Part shown: positions 47,041 through 58,357 of the stretch, in pieces
Layout: every line of letters begins with the position of its first letter
How positions within the stretch are numbered: position 1 is the first letter of the stretch
NCBI GenBank assembly: GCA_029204225.1
Contig: CM055095.1
Location: 20,515,348-20,579,347, forward strand
Length of the DNA stretch: 64,000 bases
Reading direction: 5' to 3'
From: Diphasiastrum complanatum
Taxonomy: Eukaryota; Streptophyta; Lycopodiopsida; Lycopodiales; Lycopodiaceae
The notes under the pieces: model-generated
The model's database searches: none
Seen by the model: the letters and a program-made list of their open reading frames with translations, nothing else
Told to the model about the DNA's origin: nothing
Translations under genes and position numbers: made by a program

Positions 47041-48520
47041 CTATGAATCTGAACTGCAATTGAGATTTATCATACCTACTAAAGTAGAATGTTTATCTCT
47101 AGACAATGGCTTTGTCAAAACATCAGCCAACATATTGTCTGTATAATAGTAACTTAACACAACATCTTGGTTCTGAACCTTCTCTCTAAGAAAATGAAAT
47201 TGAGCTTCTATATGCTTAGTTCTATTATGAGTTTGTGGATTCAGAGATAGAGCTATGCAGCTCTGATTGTTGCATTGGAGTATGGTTGGACCGATCTGTG
47301 GGAAAAGCAGATCATGTAGTAGCCTTCTGAGCCAAATTATCTCCTTCATTGTTGATGTAGCTACAAAGTATTCGGATTTTGTTGAGGACAACGAGACGCA
47401 TTTCTGCTTTCTGCTATTCTATGAAATGGGTCCTCCTGCAAAGAAACAAATATATCCTAATGTCGATCTTCTGGTACCCACGTCTCTTGCCCAATCTAAA
47501 TCTGAATAGGTGACTAAAGTGAGTGCAGCTCTGTATTACCATTATAACTCAAAGCATAGTGCTTCGTAGCTTGAATGTACTTCAGTACTCTTTGCAGAGC
47601 CTTCCAATGTTGTAGGCCTAGATTGGACATATACTGAGATAATGTGCTCACCACATATGCTAGATCAGGTCATGTGCAGATCATAGAATACATTATAGAT
47701 CTTATGACAGATTGATAAGGATATTTGCACATTTCTTGCTGATCTGCTTGACTTTTGGGGCACATGTCTTTAGACATCTTGGATCCTGGATTCATGGGTG
47801 TGTCTATCAGTTTGCAGTCCTCCATGCCATATCTGCTAAGTACATTGGTTAGATAGGACTCTTGGCTTATAGTGATCCTCTTGCTTGCGCGATCTTTGCT
47901 GATCTCTGGGCCTAAATCAGTCATCTCAAATTCTGAGAAAAGTAGAGATTTGGTTTCCTGTAATAACTGATTTGAATTGTTGATAATTAAGGAATCATCA
48001 ATGTATAATGCTATTATAACATAGCTTGACTCTTTACGCTTGAGATATACATTACAGTTTGCGGAGCAAGAAGTGAAATTATGCTACAAGAAGTGATTGA
48101 TTCTGTCATACCAAGCCCTGGGAGCTTGCTTGAGATCATATAATGCCTTATGCAATTTACATACCAAATGCTCTTTGCCTTGAAGGATGTAACCTTCTGG
48201 TTGATAAATGAATATGTCTTCTTGTATATATTCGTGAAGGAATGTTGTCTAGATGTCCATCTGGTGAATGTCTAGATCTTCTACGACAGCTATAGCTAGC
48301 AAGGTGCGAATACATTGAGGCTTTACCACTAGAATGAAGGTGTTAGTGTAATCTATTCCATAAACTTGCTCAAATCCTTTAACCACTAATCAAGCTTTCC
48401 ATCTGGATATTGAGCCATCTAACTTAAGCTTTAGTTTGAAGATCCGTTTAGAGTCAATAGGCATTATACCTGCAGGAGGATTGATGATAGCCCCAGCGCG
48501 AGACACCTTGGTATATAGAA
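47041..48520 (-). pseudogene. Copia reverse transcriptase and RNase H fragment
   Basis: The minus strand gives GSISRWKA, VKGFEQVYGIDYTNTF, HKALYDLKQAPRAWYDRIN, LYIDDSLI (a YIDD active site), SQESYLTNVLSRYGM and the RNase H end SSTKSEYFVATSTMKEIIWL and MLADVLTKPL. Stops and at least three frameshifts are present. Confidence 0.85.
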
Positions 48521-48540
48521 GAGGACACTTGAACTTGTTA

Positions 48541-49830
48541 AGAGAGAATTTTATTGGCCAAAAATGAAAGGTCATGTCGAGGCATATGTTCAAAAGTGTG
48601 AACAGTGCCAAGTAAATAAAACAACAAGACTCAAAGCAACTAGTCTGTTACATCCGTTGGAAATTCCCAGCAAGAAATGGAAAAGTATTTCCATGGATTT
48701 TGTGGTCGGACTTCCCAAGTCTACAAAGGGTCTCGATGCCATTTGGGTAGTAGTTGACAGGCTTACCAAGATGGTTTGTGGTTGGACTCCTTAAAATCCG
48801 GAGTGATCACGATGCCATTTAGGTGGTGGTTGATAAGCTAACCAAGATGGCGCAATTTATACCAACTAAATTAACTATCAAGGCATCTGAACTAGCCCAT
48901 CTTTTCATTGAAAAGTTGTTCATATTATATGGTTTGCTGAATGATATTGTTAGTAATCATAACTCTAAGTCCACAGGCAAGTTCTGGCAAGCAGTTTTTG
49001 AAAAAACTTGAAACAACCCTTAGTCTTAGTTCTTTGGATGACCAAAAATTTGATGGGCAGACAAAACGTGTCAACCAGACATTGGAAGATATGCTTAGAG
49101 CATATGTTTCTAACCGACAGTCTGATTGGAGAAAGTATCTCCCTTTGGTGGAGTTCGTGCACAATAGTGCTAAGCATTCTGCCACCAGATTCAGTCCTTC
49201 TATGCTGATGTATGGCTTTCAGCCGCGTTCTCCAGTTTCGGTCGGACTCAAAGGCCTCAAGTTGCAAGCTGCAGTAGATTTCTTGCAAGATATGCAAGAA
49301 ATGCTGCCAGTGGCCAAAGAAAGCATGAAAATCGCTCAAGATAGAGCTCAATTTTATGCTAACCGCGGTCGCTCACCTCGGGATATTGAGGTCGGAACCT
49401 GGGTGTATCTTAAAATCCCTAAGGATTTGAAGGTACTTCAGACGGAAAAATGCCATAAGCTATCTCCTCAATATAGCGGACCTAAAGGTTGTAAAGAAAA
49501 TCAACCCGGTTGCTTATCAGCTAGATCTTTCGATTGGGGTTGGGGTTCATCTTGTTTTCCATGTAAGTCATCTAAAGAAACAACTTAGTAGGAAGGAATC
49601 CCTAAATTTGGAAGGTGAACTAGTTGAGCTCGAGGATCTGTCTACCTTTGTTCCTAATGTACCTGAAAAAGTTGTTGACATTCATCATCACCACTTTAGT
49701 GTTGGGAGTCGAGTCAGTGCTCCAATACGAATGATGAGAATCGTGAGAAGAAAAATTCACGAAACATTCGCGACTCTCCTTCGAGATTCGGATGGAGTTC
49801 AGACGTGTTCGCTGGGCACTGCCAGCTGAA
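48541..49830 (+). pseudogene. Chromovirus integrase
   Basis: It starts with the zinc-binding region (YWPKMKGHVEAYVQKCEQCQ), then MDFVVGLPKSTKGLDAIWVV with the first catalytic Asp. The second catalytic site reads IVSNHNSKSTGKFW, where family members have D-R-D/N: the catalytic Asp is Asn. A 72-bp partial duplication repeats the DAIWVVVDRLTKM segment (48736-48775 and 48808-48850). The C-terminal part survives in shifted frames (YFLPLVEFVHN-like, SPSMLMYGFQPRSP). Confidence 0.85.
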
Positions 49831-49861
49831 ACACTCCTACAATCCTCCAGAGGGTAGTCAG

Positions 49862-50237
49862 TGTCAAAATATTAAAAAATCTATCTAATGTTGTGAGTAG
49901 GGGTCCTAAAAATGCCAAAGATGAATTAAGCTCTTTTGGCTTAGTAAAGACCCATCTTAGAATAAAATATTCAAGGTAGGTAGAAGTAGAAACTCGAGCT
50001 ACCATAGGAATTGCCATTTGTACTTTACATGCCACATTTAATGTATGAAAAGACTAGGTGGCACAATTAGACATAGTGATGTGGCTTGAATAAGTCTAGA
50101 TAGCTTGAGAGGTGGATCCACAACTCCAATTCAACTCAAAGTAGGAGGAGAGTCCATGGATCTATATATATGTGATGTACTCTCATTGAGAAAATGATGA
50201 AATTTGTGTGTAATGCAAATTTGGAGACAAGCTCTTT
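49862..50237 (+). repeat. 5' LTR of the deleted Copia, truncated
   Basis: Starts TGTCAAAATATT and matches the first 373 bp of the 3' LTR with few differences, up to GACAAGCTCTTT. The rest of the LTR and the primer site are missing. Confidence 0.9.
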
Positions 50238-50289
50238 ATTATTTCATCCATCTTTTTTGATTCCATCATTCTTTATGATTTCAATGAGT

Positions 50290-51445
50290 GTCTTTCTATT
50301 AGAAGCAAGTGAAAGATTGTCAACCTCCAATTCCTCAATTTGGAAGGTTAGAATGGAATCCATCTTAATACTACAAGATGTGATGGATATTGTACTTGGC
50401 ATTGAAGAAGAATCACAAATTCCTCAAGAAATTCCAAAGTACAAAAAGAGAGCTAGGATTGCTCTGCATTATATTAAGATGAATGTCTCAAATGACATCT
50501 TAAGAGAAATTGGTGCTTGTACTAATGCCAAAGATGCTGGGGATACTCTCAAGTCTATCTATGAGGCAAAGAATACTTCTAGACTTCTAACACTAAGAAA
50601 CCAAATTTTTCAAAGTGTATAGAGAAGTGATGAATGTGCTTCAGCTTCTGTAATGAGAGTTAAAGACCTCCATAGAGAATTGTCATGCATTGAAGACTCC
50701 ATCAACCAAAATGAACTTGTTCAAGTCATACTTAATGGGTTAAAGGAGGAATATGACAACCTTGTTAAGAGTTATGCCATTAAGGAGGAGCTACCAAGTT
50801 TGGAAGCACTCGAAAGTGTGCTTATTTCTGAAGAATCAAGACAAGAGTATAAACTCTTGAAAATGGAGAGATTGTTTATCAACATTGATGGTAAAGGTCT
50901 TTTTACCAAAGACAAGCACAAGACAAGAAGTAAGAATCAACACCAATCCTCTTCAAGCAAGAACAGTCTTATTTCCAAGGAGAAAGGAGAAGAGGACGAG
51001 TCCTCTCAAGCTTCCACATCCAAGAAGAAGAAGAAAAACATCAAGTGTTTCTTTTGTGGCAAGAAGGGGCATTATGCCACCAATTGCTTCAAGAAGAAGA
51101 GTCAATTCAAGCAAGCCAACATTTCTAATGAAGAGAAGAAAGATGTTCATGCAAGTGATGGAGAGGAATCTCTTATGGTCTCGAGTTTTTCTTCATCACC
51201 TTTCAAGAAGGATGGTTTGTGGTACATCGATAGTGGAGCTTCTTCACATATGTGTAGCTCCAAGCATTATTTTCCATCCATGTCACCTTATGAAGGAGAC
51301 AAGAAGTCCATCTACACAGCAAATGATCATGAGTGTGCTATTGAAGGCATAGGGACCATTCCCTTAAAGCTTTCTTCATCAAAAGTTCTTTCTCTGTCTA
51401 ATGTACTTTTTGTTCCCAAGTTAACAAAAATCTTATTAGTGTTGG
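50290..51445 (+). pseudogene. Copia Gag and protease (deleted element)
   Basis: Gag begins within SNSSIWKVRMESILI. A TAG at about 50620 interrupts it after NQIFQSV. The zinc knuckle CFFCGKKGHYATNC is intact, and the protease reads WYIDSGASSHM. The frame shifts near 51440, in the segment after the protease. Confidence 0.9.
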
Positions 51446-51449
51446 GCAA

Positions 51450-52660
51450 TTGTTTGATAGTGGACTAGATGTGAATTTCAATATTGATACATGTACAATC
51501 AAGAAGCATGATGAGATCCTTGCATTTGGGTCTAGATATGGTGGAATCTACAAGCTTGATCCCAAAGAGTATGCTAACTCTTGTGATAGTGCTTTTGCTA
51601 CTCATATGTCTTTGGAGGAACTATGGCATAGAAGGTTGGGGCATCCTAACTATAATTTTATGGTGTCCATGGTCAAGAAAGCCAAAGCTATTGGCTTGCC
51701 TAATCTTATCTCCAAGAATTTCAAGCCATGTGAGGCTTGTGCCATATCTAAGTCTCATAAGAAGCCTTTTTCAAAGTCATCTATCAAGACTACACATCCA
51801 TTGGAGCTCATACACTCAGATGTGCACTTCTCATCTTCAAAGAGCAAGGGTGGTGCTACTTGCTTTGTAACTTTCATTGATGATTTCACTAGATTTACTT
51901 GGGTAGATCTTCTAGCTTCAAAGTCTATGGGTTTGACTATTTCCTAAATTCAAAGCTCTAGTTGAAAAGCAATTTTCTTACAAAATCAACATTTTTAGAA
52001 GTGATGGAGGTGGTGAGTATACTTCCAATAAATTTCATGATTATTGTGAGCTTGAAGGCATTAAAAGGGAGTTTTCTTGTGCATATATACCATCTCAAAT
52101 TGGGGTGGCTGAAAGAAAGAATAGAACATTGTGTGAATGTGCCAAAACCACTAGAATTGAGGCATCCTTGCCAAAAGACTTTTGGGGTGAGGCTATCAAT
52201 TGTTCAAACTATCTTTGCAATAGACTCCCTCATGTTGCACTTGGAGGAAAGTCACGAAACACTCTATTTGAAGAAACCTAAGGCTGAACACCTTAGAGTA
52301 TTTGGATGCATATGCTTTGTCCATATTCCCTTGGAAACAAGAAAGAAGGATGATCCTTGTGCAAGCAAAGGAGTAATGGTTGGATATTCATCCAACAAGA
52401 AAGCCTATCGAATCTACATGCTCTCTACCTCAAAAGTAATTGATAGTAGAGATGTAGTTTTTCATGAAGAAGAAAAGTCCAATCTTGGAGGGGCCGAGAT
52501 CAAGCAACCTCAAAATCTATCACCTATTGTTATTGAAGACAATCAACATATGGAGGAGTCAAGATTTGAAGATGGAAGTCCTCGGATTTTCACTCCTAGA
52601 AGATCCATCAGGGAGAGATCTGAGCCCAAGAGGCTCACTTATGATGACAAAGAAAAATAA
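51450..52660 (+). pseudogene. Copia integrase (deleted element)
   Basis: GAG-pre-integrase LWHRRLGHPNYNF is followed by LIHSDVHFSSSKSKGG and VTFIDDFTRFTW. After a frameshift near 51940, FRSDGGGEYTSNKF and GVAERKNRTLCECAK supply the second Asp and the Glu. A small deletion or shift near 52250 leads to HLRVFGCICFVHI. A TAA at about 52658 separates integrase from reverse transcriptase. Confidence 0.9.
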
Positions 52661-53700
52661 GTGGATCTTGATTCCACTTATGCTTATTTTGTTTCTCATG
52701 AGGAGCCCAAAGATGTTCAAGAAGCCCTCAATACCAAGGAGTGGTATGAGGCCATGAAGATTGAATATGATGCCTTGATAACCAACCACACATGGGGGCT
52801 AGTGGATCCACCACCTTATATGTATATCATTGGATGCAAGTGGGTGTTCAAGATCAAGTACAATCATGATGGCTCCATCAACAAGTACAAGGCAAGATTA
52901 TGTGCTAAAGGCTTTGCACAAATATATGGCCTTGACTATGAAGAAACCTTTGCTCCTGTAGCAAAGATGGTGACAATAAGAATCATAATCTCTCTTGTCT
53001 TATTTTTTAAGTGGAAACTGTTTCAACTTGATATCTCCAACGCTTTTTTGAATGGCTATCTTGAGGAGGAGATATACATGGAACAGCCTCAAGGATTTAT
53101 CAAGGATAAATCTAAGGTGTGTTTGCTATTTAGAAGTCTTTATGGCTTGAAGCAAGCACCTAGATCATGGTATTCAAGACTCAACAACTTTCTACTTTCA
53201 TTAGGATTTGTACTTGGTGTCTATGAACCTACTATGTACTTAAAGTTTGATGGTAGTAATATTGTCATTATTCTAATCTATGTAGATGACATTATTCTTA
53301 GTGGAAGTTGTTTGATGCTAGTTCAAGAAACCAAAGATGCATTAGGAAAAGCATTTAAAATGCAAGATCTAGGAGAGATCCATTACATTTTAGGCCTTGA
53401 AATTGATTTTCATGAAGAGTATGCTTTTATTTGTCAATCTAGATATGTCTTTTCTATGTTGAGAAAATTCAATATGCAAAATTGTAAAGGCATTGATACT
53501 CCCATGGAGCAACATGTAGAAGATCCTATTAAAGGTGATGAAAGATCTTTTGAGGACATCACATTTTATGGGAGTCTTATAGGCTCTTTAATTTAGAACA
53601 CGTCGACACATCTTCATGTATTGTTGATCTTCTCACAAAGCCACTTTGCAAAAGTGCCTTATCAAAGCATAGATCTAATCTTGGTCTTATCTCAAGATCA
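52661..53700 (+). pseudogene. Copia reverse transcriptase with RNase H deleted
   Basis: The open frame 52661-53596 runs from the RT start through FQLDISNAFLNGYLEEEIYM, SLYGLKQAPRSWYSRLN and LIYVDDIILSGS (YVDD) to YGSLIGSLI. The next bases encode LEHVDTSSCIVDLLTKPLCK in another frame, the very end of pol, so the RNase H domain is missing between. Confidence 0.92.
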
Positions 53701-53733
53701 ATGCTTGAGCCACATTAGATACATTTTTAGGAG

Positions 53734-54343
53734 TGTCAAAATATTGAAAAATCTATCTAATGTTGTGAGTAGGGGTCCTAAAAATGCCAAAGATGAATTA
53801 AGCTCTTTTGGCTTAGTAAAGACCCATCTTAGAATAAAATATTCAAGGTAGGTAGAAGTAGAAACTCGAGCTACCATAGGAATTGCCATTTGTACTTTAC
53901 ATGAAATTCATGAATGAAAAGACTAGGTGGCACAATTAGACATAGTGAGGTGGCTTGAATAAGCCTAGATAGCTTGAGAGGTGGATCCACAACTCCAATT
54001 CAACTCAAAGTAGGAGGAGAGTCCATGGATCTATATATATGTGATGTACTCTCATTGAGAAAATGATGAAATTTGTGTGTAATGCAAATTTGGAGACAAG
54101 CTCTTTGTGCCCTCTCTCTCTACACGAGTTTTGTACTTCCTATTTTCTCTCTCTAGCCGAGTAGAGGCATTTATGATGCTTAGTCTTATGTTTTGTTGAC
54201 AGATCTTGCTTGTAACACAATAATATTTCTTGTATGATCAGCTTTCCTATTGTCAACCAATGCTAGTCTGATCTTTATGGTATTATTGGGCTTAGGAGAT
54301 CAAAAGTACATGTGTAGGACGTCCCACACGTGTAAATTCAGCA
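53734..54343 (+). repeat. 3' LTR of the deleted Copia
   Basis: 610 bp, TGTCAAAATATTG to AAATTCAGCA, followed by the GTCAG duplication. A TATATATATG box lies near 54033. Confidence 0.9.
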
Positions 54344-54348
54344 GTCAG

Positions 54349-54898
54349 GTACTACTGATCTACGTTCATAAAATTCATATATCATTCGACTTCAACTCAA
54401 CCAAGGTGCGGAATTCAAAGGGAACAAGAAAACTCAGACATGTGAAATAAATAGCATAAGCATTCCACATCCAAGATCAGACACAACTAGAAAATAATCT
54501 ATATTGATTTTCTTTGATTTCTTCAGGGCATTGCATGCGAATCCACACAATGCGTTGGCGTGAGAGAACCACGGCTCTCTCACGAGTAGTAGTCTCGCTT
54601 TACTAGGGAACAATTGGATGTTCTGATCCTAGACAGAATTGTCTTCTCACACGCAGGCGGAGCTTTTGTTTGTGTTCGTCTTGATTGCTTACTAGCATCA
54701 GACTACTTCTTGTTCTTCTTCTTGTTCAGTTACACACTGTGTATCCTATTGATATATGTCAAGTATTATTCAGTAAGTACAGTCTCTCTATGCAAATCTA
54801 AGATTAGAGCGATTAACCATCTACAATTAACCAAAGAATTACAAGAGTGGCAGTTTAGCCACGACCTAGGGAGTATCTGCTGATGTCATGCCATCAGG
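54349..54898. other. Unassigned sequence
   Basis: No gene recognised between the Copia insertion and the repeat-containing frame. Confidence 0.5.
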
Positions 54899-55291
54899 TC
54901 AGATCTCTGTACTTCTGGTACTTGCGTGATCTTTGGTGGTACTCCTTGGAGCGTAGGGATAGAACGGATTTCGTTTCCACCGTTGGTTTCGTTTACCTCG
55001 TTCGCCTTTCTCTCGTATAGGACCGCAAGGGAATCTCGTTCGTGGATCATTTGTGTTCGCGAACCGTTGGTCTTCATCTTCGTTGACTTTCATGTTCACG
55101 AAACTCCTTCTGTTTCGTGTCTTCAGATGTTCGAGTTCGCAAACATGTTCGTCATCGTCTTCGTTGACTTTCATGTTCGCGAAACTCTTAGTGTTTCGTG
55201 TCTTCAGATGTTCGAGTTCGCGAACATGCTCGTCAGGCGAGGGGCCGTAAGCTAGCAAGGCTTTGTATTCAGAAACACTTTGTTTTTTCAT
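54899..55291 (-). other. Open frame with a 27-residue tandem repeat
   Basis: A 130-codon minus-strand frame starting MKKQSVSEYKALLAYG. It holds two copies of a 27-residue unit (DEHVRELEHLKTRNTKSFAN and DEHVCELEHLKTRNRRSFVN mark them), followed by an Arg/Lys-rich tail. The DNA unit is exactly 81 bp (55078-55158 and 55159-55239). The opposite strand is the coding strand of the chromovirus, so this may be chance. Confidence 0.3.
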
Positions 55292-55500
55292 TTAGAAACC
55301 GTTTGGTTTCTGAGTTTCTCGTACGTTGGAAAGACAAGATAGATGACAAGGACACTTGGGAGAGAGAAGACTATTTAAGATTGAACTTCTCTGGCTTGCT
55401 CCCATTAGGAGGAGACTCTAAAAGGGGGAGGGAATGTTACGTACACATAAGGGCACGCAATGGCGCCAGCGGTATGCTGTCGGGACCATTTGGTCCAACA
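55290..55500 (+). pseudogene. Chromodomain end of Ty3 pol, polypurine tract and LTR start
   Basis: The frame at 55300-55395 reads VSEFLVRWKDKIDDKDTWER then EDYLRLNF, the chromodomain pattern (Y/F-L-V-K/R-W-K ... W-E). A polypurine tract AAAGGGGGAGGGAA (55421-55434) and an LTR start TGTTACGTACAC (55435) follow. The LTR is cut after about 65 bp by the minus-strand Copia gag piece. Confidence 0.75.
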
Positions 55501-55895
55501 TGATCATTCAAGCTCATTCCACTTTCTAGTTTTAATGCAAAAAATTGCTGCTTAAGAAGGATTTTACCATTTTTAGAATGTGCTCCAAATATAGCTTCCA
55601 ATGATTGCCATATTTCATGAGCAGTCTTAGATAGGTCCAAATGATGAATTTGAGAATCAGCCAAACCAAGACCAATGTAAACAACAACTCTCTTATCACG
55701 TAAATCAATACTAGAAGAATCATCGGAATCTTCTTGCTTAGCTTTGGAATCCTCAACTAGATCCCACAGATTTTTCTCAATCAATAATAATCTCATCTTG
55801 ACTTGCCATGTATGAAAGTTCTTACCGTCAAATTTATCAAATGAAGTTCTTTGATCCATTATAACCAACTTGAATGACGTAAATGAACTAATCAA
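55500..55895 (-). pseudogene. Copia Gag N-terminal fragment
   Basis: The minus strand gives MDQRTSFDKFDGKNFHTWQV, LLLIEKNLWDLVED and DLSKTAHEIWQSLEAIFG, the start of a plant Copia Gag. It ends abruptly at SGMSLNDHV, where it joins the chromovirus LTR start. The likely start codon is at 55853. Confidence 0.85.
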
Positions 55896-57410
55896 ATCAA
55901 TTTCAGGAATTTTTCTTAGCTAACTAATGATAAGTGCACGTAATCGAGGGAGAGAGCATAAGACGTCACCTCGACTAGGCTTATCACTTGGTTAGTTCGT
56001 AAAACCAATTTGACCTCTTAATTTCTTGAAAAACATCCACTTCATTCTATATATATTTTGTACTCAGCATGACAATCAATTACTAACTTTTGATCAGCTT
56101 TTAACAAGTTTTACAGTGACATTTTTCAGAAAAATCTATGTTGTCCCTAATGAAAAATGGTGTCTCTGCACTAAAAACTTAATAAGTTTTTCTGCTAATG
56201 TCCGAATCACTAGATTTTTGGTTCAAAACAAAGCTTAAACATTGTGGAACAGTCATGTACAGCTTTTGTTTCAACAAAAACGGAGCAAGTATGCGAAATT
56301 AACACTCTGTTTTCACTTTTCACTAAATTTTGCCACAGTGGGACTGTCCTTTGAAAGGTGGCCCTTAGGAATTCAACCTTAAAAAATTTTGAAAATGTCA
56401 ACAAAAAACTTATGAAAAATCGTCAAACAATTACCAATGGAAGTTTCTTTTGGGCACACAAATCTTCCTCGGGCCTTTCTCTCTCACTCAGCAACGGACT
56501 TCCATTTCCTTCTTCTTCACACGCCCGTTTAGAGGATCACGTTATGCCTAGCAGCATCTGCCTAAGGACCGCTGCCTATGAACGATGCTCCACCTCCGGC
56601 TCATTCCTGGATCGCAACTGCTGCTACTGCTCCTGGATCGCGAGCCTGCAGGCACCTCTGCTGTTCATCGGCCATGCCTCTATCTCACGCCCATCACCTC
56701 ACCACAGGGCAGCGTTCCAGCGACAGGCTTCATGCTTGTTCTTCTTCTAAAAAAATGCCTCCATTTACATGTGAAACAGCTCTAATGCTTGTATTCAACA
56801 ATAGTCGTTGTAGGCGAGACTGCAGGGCTCGTTCAAGATAGAATCTGCCTCAGAAGAATACGAGAATGTAATGCTCCATCTGTCTGCAAACGGATCTTAG
56901 ATCTTTGTACGCTACAGGCAACTAGCAAAGTTTGCGCACTTCTTCTCATTGTCGCTTGATCCATTGGACTCACAACAATGAATGCAGTTCTACGTTTTCA
57001 TGCAGTCGAACTCTAGAAGCGCTACCACTAGTTGATTTCAGAACAACCAACACTCTATGCATCTCCAAAACTGAGTACCCACAACTGCTTTATCTTGATA
57101 AAAAACTGCAAAATGAGCCTTTCAAGCAGGCTACACATTCTCATTTTCAGTGCAACACTGACACAAGTGGATTCTAGACTGTGAAATCAGAGCATTCACA
57201 TAGCACAATAGGAGAGAGAGAACACCATTACTCTATTCCATCAACTTGCACATTACAATATGAGAGAATTCAATCTGTGAGAGAGAGGTAGAGGTTACAC
57301 CTCTTCATGAAAGACCTCAGCCCATTTCACATTGGGATGAGCCCAAAATATATCAAACTTGACATTAAGGCACATTGGGCCCTTACCACATTTATTAATA
57401 CATTTCAAGT
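55896..57410. other. Unassigned sequence
   Basis: No gene recognised. A C-rich stretch at 56460-56720 opens frames in several phases without domain similarity. Confidence 0.5.
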
Positions 57411-57439
57411 ATGTCTCTAAATAACAAATTGACATTGCC

Positions 57440-58140
57440 CATAAATAGTAATTCTAACACTTTGTGTATTGATAGTGAAGCTAGCTCTCACACGACTAGT
57501 CACAAGGAATACTTTTCTTCCTTGGTGAATTGGGATGGAGAAAAGAAGGTAATATATACAACAAATGATGGTGAATGTGCCATTGAGGGAATTGGATGTA
57601 TATTTATTTATCTTTTTACAAATAGGAGTACAAAGTTGGAGAATGTGTTGTTTATGGGCCTTCTATTAACCTTGATTTCCAAGGGCATGAGGCAAGGGAG
57701 ACTATACAACTTGATGCTTGTGTTAATGCTAACCAAGGGAGTCTTTTTAGTAAAGGAGAATATGACAACCATGAGAGTTATGGCGCAAGAGGTTGGGTCA
57801 TCCAAATTTCAATGCAATGGAGAAAATGGCAAAAAGAGAAGTTGTGCTTAGTCTTACTAAATCTCTTTCTAGCATCGATAAAGTTTGTGGGTCATGTGGA
57901 TTGTCATCCTAGCTCAAGATCTAGCATGCCTCTTCAACTCATACATTCATATGTACATTTTGCTAGCAAATAAAGCAACAAAGGCAAGAATATGTTTGTT
58001 ACTCTCATTCATGACTTTAGAAAATATGCTTGGGTTTATCTTCTAAAGAGTAAAGATCAAGTCTTTGATATCTTTTACAAGATCAAAAATGCGATGGAAA
58101 ATCAATTCAACACATAGATCAAGTGCTTAAGGACAAATAG
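57440..58140 (+). pseudogene. Copia protease and integrase fragments (chimeric unit B)
   Basis: Protease with D-S-E in place of D-S-G, then frameshifted remains to an integrase piece. Stops and frameshifts occur throughout. The shared D-S-E change ties it to copy A. Confidence 0.8.
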
Positions 58141-58199
58141 GAGAAGGTGAGTATAACTCTACAAAGTTCAAAAAATATTTTGAGACACATAGAATCAAG

Positions 58200-58350
58200 A
58201 AAGAAGAGGCGGGAAAGAGAAAGGGCGGGGGAGCTATGAGGGTTTAGATAGGCCGATCGGGGAGAGGATAGGATGCCTATCAAGGGGTATAAGGGGGGGA
58301 GGGGGTTGATATGGGAGTTTTAGAGGGGTTCGATATTGCTGATTATGGGT
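58200..58350. repeat. G-rich tract of chimeric unit B
   Basis: G-runs such as GGGCGGGGG and GGGGGGGAGGGGG with TATAAG and GATAGGATG words. It is the reverse complement of the C-rich tract at 17960-18160. Confidence 0.8.
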
Positions 58351-58357
58351 GTTCGAC

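Larger units (their letters stand above)
46337..48530 (-). mobile_element. Minus-strand Copia, 5' truncated, inserted in the chromovirus
   Basis: It has a 3' LTR (46337-47021), a polypurine tract and the RT-RNase H part of pol; gag, integrase and the 5' LTR are missing. It sits exactly between RNase H and integrase of the plus-strand Ty3 element. The right junction is at about 48525-48540. Confidence 0.8.
49862..54343 (+). mobile_element. Internally deleted Copia with 5-bp target duplication
   Basis: It is flanked by GTCAG at 49857-49861 and 54344-54348. The 5' LTR is truncated (49862-50237), the 3' LTR is complete (53734-54343), and between them lies a broken gag-pol in five frames. The RNase H domain has been deleted at about 53596, and part of the 5' LTR plus leader at 50237. 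It is a relative of the 1990-7850 element by protein sequence but has different LTRs. Confidence 0.92.
44900..55500 (+). mobile_element. Chromovirus-type Ty3 element, split by two Copia insertions
   Basis: Plus-strand parts in order: RT-RNase H (44905-46336), then a minus-strand Copia fragment (46337 to about 48530), integrase (48541-49800), a second Copia (49862-54343), then chromodomain, polypurine tract and LTR start (55290-55500). Chromodomain after integrase marks chromoviruses. The left LTR and gag are not recognisable. That the 55.3-kb part belongs to the same copy is inference from order and strand. Confidence 0.65.
57440..58350 (+). mobile_element. Chimeric Copia/G-rich unit, copy B
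   Basis: Same order as copy A (17.96-19.04 kb, opposite strand): protease with CIDSEASSHTTSHKEYFSS, degenerate middle, integrase segment (YAWVYLLKSKDQVFDIFYK at about 58020), junction after AGAATCAAGAAAGAAG, then the G-rich tract. The right end is cut at 58357 by the next Copia LTR. Copy B keeps about 0.2 kb of middle sequence that copy A lacks or has replaced. Confidence 0.65.
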
